From: Njordibacter sp937773555
GTDB taxonomy: Bacteria > Pseudomonadota > Gammaproteobacteria > Pseudomonadales > Balneatricaceae
NCBI RefSeq assembly: GCF_047730085.1
Contig: NZ_CP159830.1
Location: 496,001-560,000 of the forward strand
Direction of reading: 5' to 3'
DNA: 64,000 nt
The position numbers were made by a program, and so were the translations under genes. Shown piece after piece: positions 62,586 through 64,000 of the stretch (position 1 is its first letter; every line of letters starts with the position of its first letter). The notes beneath the pieces are model-generated. The model was not told where the DNA came from, did not search any database, and worked only from the letters and a program-made list of their open reading frames with translations.

Positions 62586-63320
62586 TTAGCGAATTTCAGT
62601 GCGATAGCTAAAGCTATCGGCTCGGCCCCTGGTAATTCTAAACTCAACTGGCTGATTGTTCTTGCTATAGGTAAGGCGATGCAACACCACTAAGGGGTCA
62701 CCTACTTTTATGCCTAGCCGAGAGGCTGTGGCTTGGTCTGCTATTTCTGCAGTGAGGGATTCTTCTGAGCGAATAATAGGTAAGTTGAACTGATCTACAA
62801 CCACAGCGTAAAGCAGATCTGGTATATGAACATCTTCTTTTTCTAGGCCCCGCACTAAGTCAGCAACCCACCAACATTTCTCTACCAATACCGCTTTTTC
62901 GTCACGAAACCCTACACGCTCTATGTAAACCATATCGGTATTGGCATCCACTTGAAGCCGTTGACAAATTTTATCACTGCCTTTACGTAGTTCCCTTACA
63001 GGGGTTTGTTTGCGAATGCGTACTGGATTTCCCGAATGCGTACCGTAGGAGAAAAAACGAAATAAGCTGTTGTTAAAATCGATCCGAGACACATAGGTGC
63101 CCTTACCCTGATGACGGTACAGCATGTTTTGATGAACTAAATTTTCAATGGCCTTTCTGACTGTGCCGATACTTACAGAAAGATGCTTTGCCAGTTGCGG
63201 TTCGGAAGGGGTTAAATCTCCAGGGGCTAATTCACCAGCTGTAATTTGTTCTTGCAGAAAATTCTCTACAACTTTATATAACGGCGTGCCGGGCACGTTT
63301 TTGATAGGCCACTGTGTCAT
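62586..63320 (-). CDS. GntR family regulator, HutC/UTRA type
   Basis: The 244-residue protein has an N-terminal winged helix (TPLYKVVENFLQEQITAGELAPGD; SEPQLAKHLSVSIGTVRKAIENLVHQNMLYRHQGKGTYV) and a C-terminal UTRA ligand domain (VYIERVGFRDEKAVLVEKCWW; LVVLHRLTYSKNNQPVEFRITRGRADSFSY). It is upstream of the DddQ-like cupin and divergent from the TctA-type gene, so it may control either. Confidence 0.92.
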   Translation of the reverse strand: MTQWPIKNVPGTPLYKVVENFLQEQITAGELAPGDLTPSEPQLAKHLSVSIGTVRKAIENLVHQNMLYRHQGKGTYVSRIDFNNSLFRFFSYGTHSGNPVRIRKQTPVRELRKGSDKICQRLQVDANTDMVYIERVGFRDEKAVLVEKCWWVADLVRGLEKEDVHIPDLLYAVVVDQFNLPIIRSEESLTAEIADQATASRLGIKVGDPLVVLHRLTYSKNNQPVEFRITRGRADSFSYRTEIR

Positions 63321-63427
63321 TAACTCTTTGAAAACCTGTGATTTGTATAAAAAATAGACGTTACCTTGGGGGATAAAGAGTAACAGATTCTTTCCTGCTG
63401 ATGAGAAAATATTATCACAAAAGCTTG

Positions 63428-63443
63428 ACTCATGTATATGAGT
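63428..63443. promoter_or_regulatory. Palindrome between gntR and the TctA-type gene
   Basis: ACTCAT-GTAT-ATGAGT is a perfect inverted repeat with a GTATA-like centre as seen in HutC-type GntR sites. It is 107 bp before gntR and 101 bp before the GTG start of the permease. Confidence 0.5.
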
Positions 63444-63544
63444 TATATAACTATAGGGTAACGTTGGCGGCTTAGCTCAACGAGTTAATAAAAATTAGAA
63501 CAGTTTTGATGAGTGAATCACTTGTCATCGAGAGGCAAAAGTCC

Positions 63545-64000
63545 GTGGAAATATTTGATTACATTGGTGCAATTTTTAGTATTAGCAACCTCACAGTGTT
63601 AATACTTGCCACGGCAGGAGGATTGATTTTGGGTGCGCTACCGGGCCTAAGTCCAACTATGGCGGTTGCACTATTAATTCCATTTACCTTTCAAATGGAT
63701 GCGGCAACTGGTTTGGTACTGCTTGGAGCGGTTTACACCGCTACTGTGGCAGGGGGAGCGATTAGCGGTATCTTAGTTAATATCCCAGGGGCACCAGCTA
63801 ACATTGCAACAGTGTTAGATGGCCACCCTATGGCAAAAAAAGGCAAGGCCACCCAAGCACTGCACTTTTGTTTTATTAGTTCTTTTGTAGGTGGCATTAC
63901 CGGTGTGGTGGTATTGATTTTCTTTACTCCTCCACTAGCGAAGCTTGCGCTTAAATTTGGGCCTTCAGAAATGTTTTGGATGGCCATTGTTGGTGTTACG
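63545..64000 (+). CDS. Tripartite tricarboxylate transporter permease, TctA family (partial)
   Basis: The frame is open to the right edge (152 codons). The start is GTG 63545 behind GAGAGG. An in-frame ATG at 63509 has no Shine-Dalgarno. VEIFDYIGAIFS leads into the first helix, then GLILGALPGLSPTMAVALLIPFTF and GAISGILVNIPGAPANIATVLDG, the two signature blocks of TctA. It imports small carboxylates with a TctC binding protein and TctB, which are not seen to the left and would be expected to the right or elsewhere. Confidence 0.92.
   Translation, partial: MEIFDYIGAIFSISNLTVLILATAGGLILGALPGLSPTMAVALLIPFTFQMDAATGLVLLGAVYTATVAGGAISGILVNIPGAPANIATVLDGHPMAKKGKATQALHFCFISSFVGGITGVVVLIFFTPPLAKLALKFGPSEMFWMAIVGVT

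Noticed and set aside
63509..63547. ATG 63509 as the start of the TctA-type gene
   Set aside because: It is in frame but has no Shine-Dalgarno. GTG 63545 has GAGAGG and gives the usual TctA N-terminus.

Overview
The window looks like chromosomal DNA of a marine gammaproteobacterium of moderate to low GC. The evidence is gammaproteobacterial-type PurL (about 1,300 residues), Ffh, TadA, YpjD, a CNNM/CorC-type protein, YciA and YchJ, together with many transporters and enzymes for methylated amines, betaines and possibly DMSP. I cannot name the genus from sequence alone.

Layout. (1) 1-5.4 kb is an AT-rich accessory zone. It holds a partial gene, a short protein resembling the H-NS oligomerisation domain, an FkbM methyltransferase, a tyrosine recombinase remnant whose catalytic Tyr codon has become a stop, a 125-bp direct repeat, a TetR/DUF2141/DUF2306 set with two tandem 19-bp operators, and a saccharopine-dehydrogenase-like reductase. 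(2) 5.4-8.4 kb has two paralogous small XRE regulators, a DJ-1/PfpI protein, a ribbon-helix-helix protein and an unknown gene. (3) 8.9-19.5 kb is core: tadA, purL, an MBL hydrolase, two Nudix hydrolases, DUF1289, a CNNM/CorC protein, ypjD, ffh, tRNA-Ser(GCT) and tRNA-Arg(ACG). (4) 19.7-38.2 kb is an amine-catabolism island: a Rieske oxygenase, a class III aminotransferase, two BetI-like TetR regulators, a PotFGHI-type importer, two paralogous trimethylamine-dehydrogenase-like flavoproteins, a cupin and a PuuB-like oxidase. These are followed by YchJ, a glutathione peroxidase, MetY and a YciA-type thioesterase.

(5) 38.5-55.2 kb is a second catabolic island. It contains a sulfatase/phosphonate-monoesterase-like enzyme, an AGE-family epimerase, an MmgE/PrpD protein, a dipeptide-type ABC importer with fused ATPases, a TauD-type oxygenase, a GbdR-like AraC regulator, and a tight operon of MttB-family methyltransferase, Asp/Asn-hydroxylase-like 2OG oxygenase and threonine aldolase. 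A roughly 57-bp upstream element is shared by mmgE/prpD and the mttB operon, and a decayed piece of mmgE/prpD lies at 50.3-50.6 kb. (6) 55.4-64 kb holds a GltR/GtrS-type two-component system, a sugar ABC importer (GtsABCD-like), a DddQ/DMSP-lyase-like cupin, a HutC-type GntR regulator and the start of a TctA-type permease.

How the genes may work together (inference). The two islands look like separate routes for importing N-methylated, amine-rich osmolytes or polyamine-like compounds and removing their methyl or amino groups. The hydroxylase-aldolase pair recalls the logic of trimethyllysine breakdown (beta-hydroxylation, then retro-aldol release of glycine). That pair, combined with an MttB-family enzyme and a GbdR-like regulator, is the best candidate in the window for an undescribed pathway.
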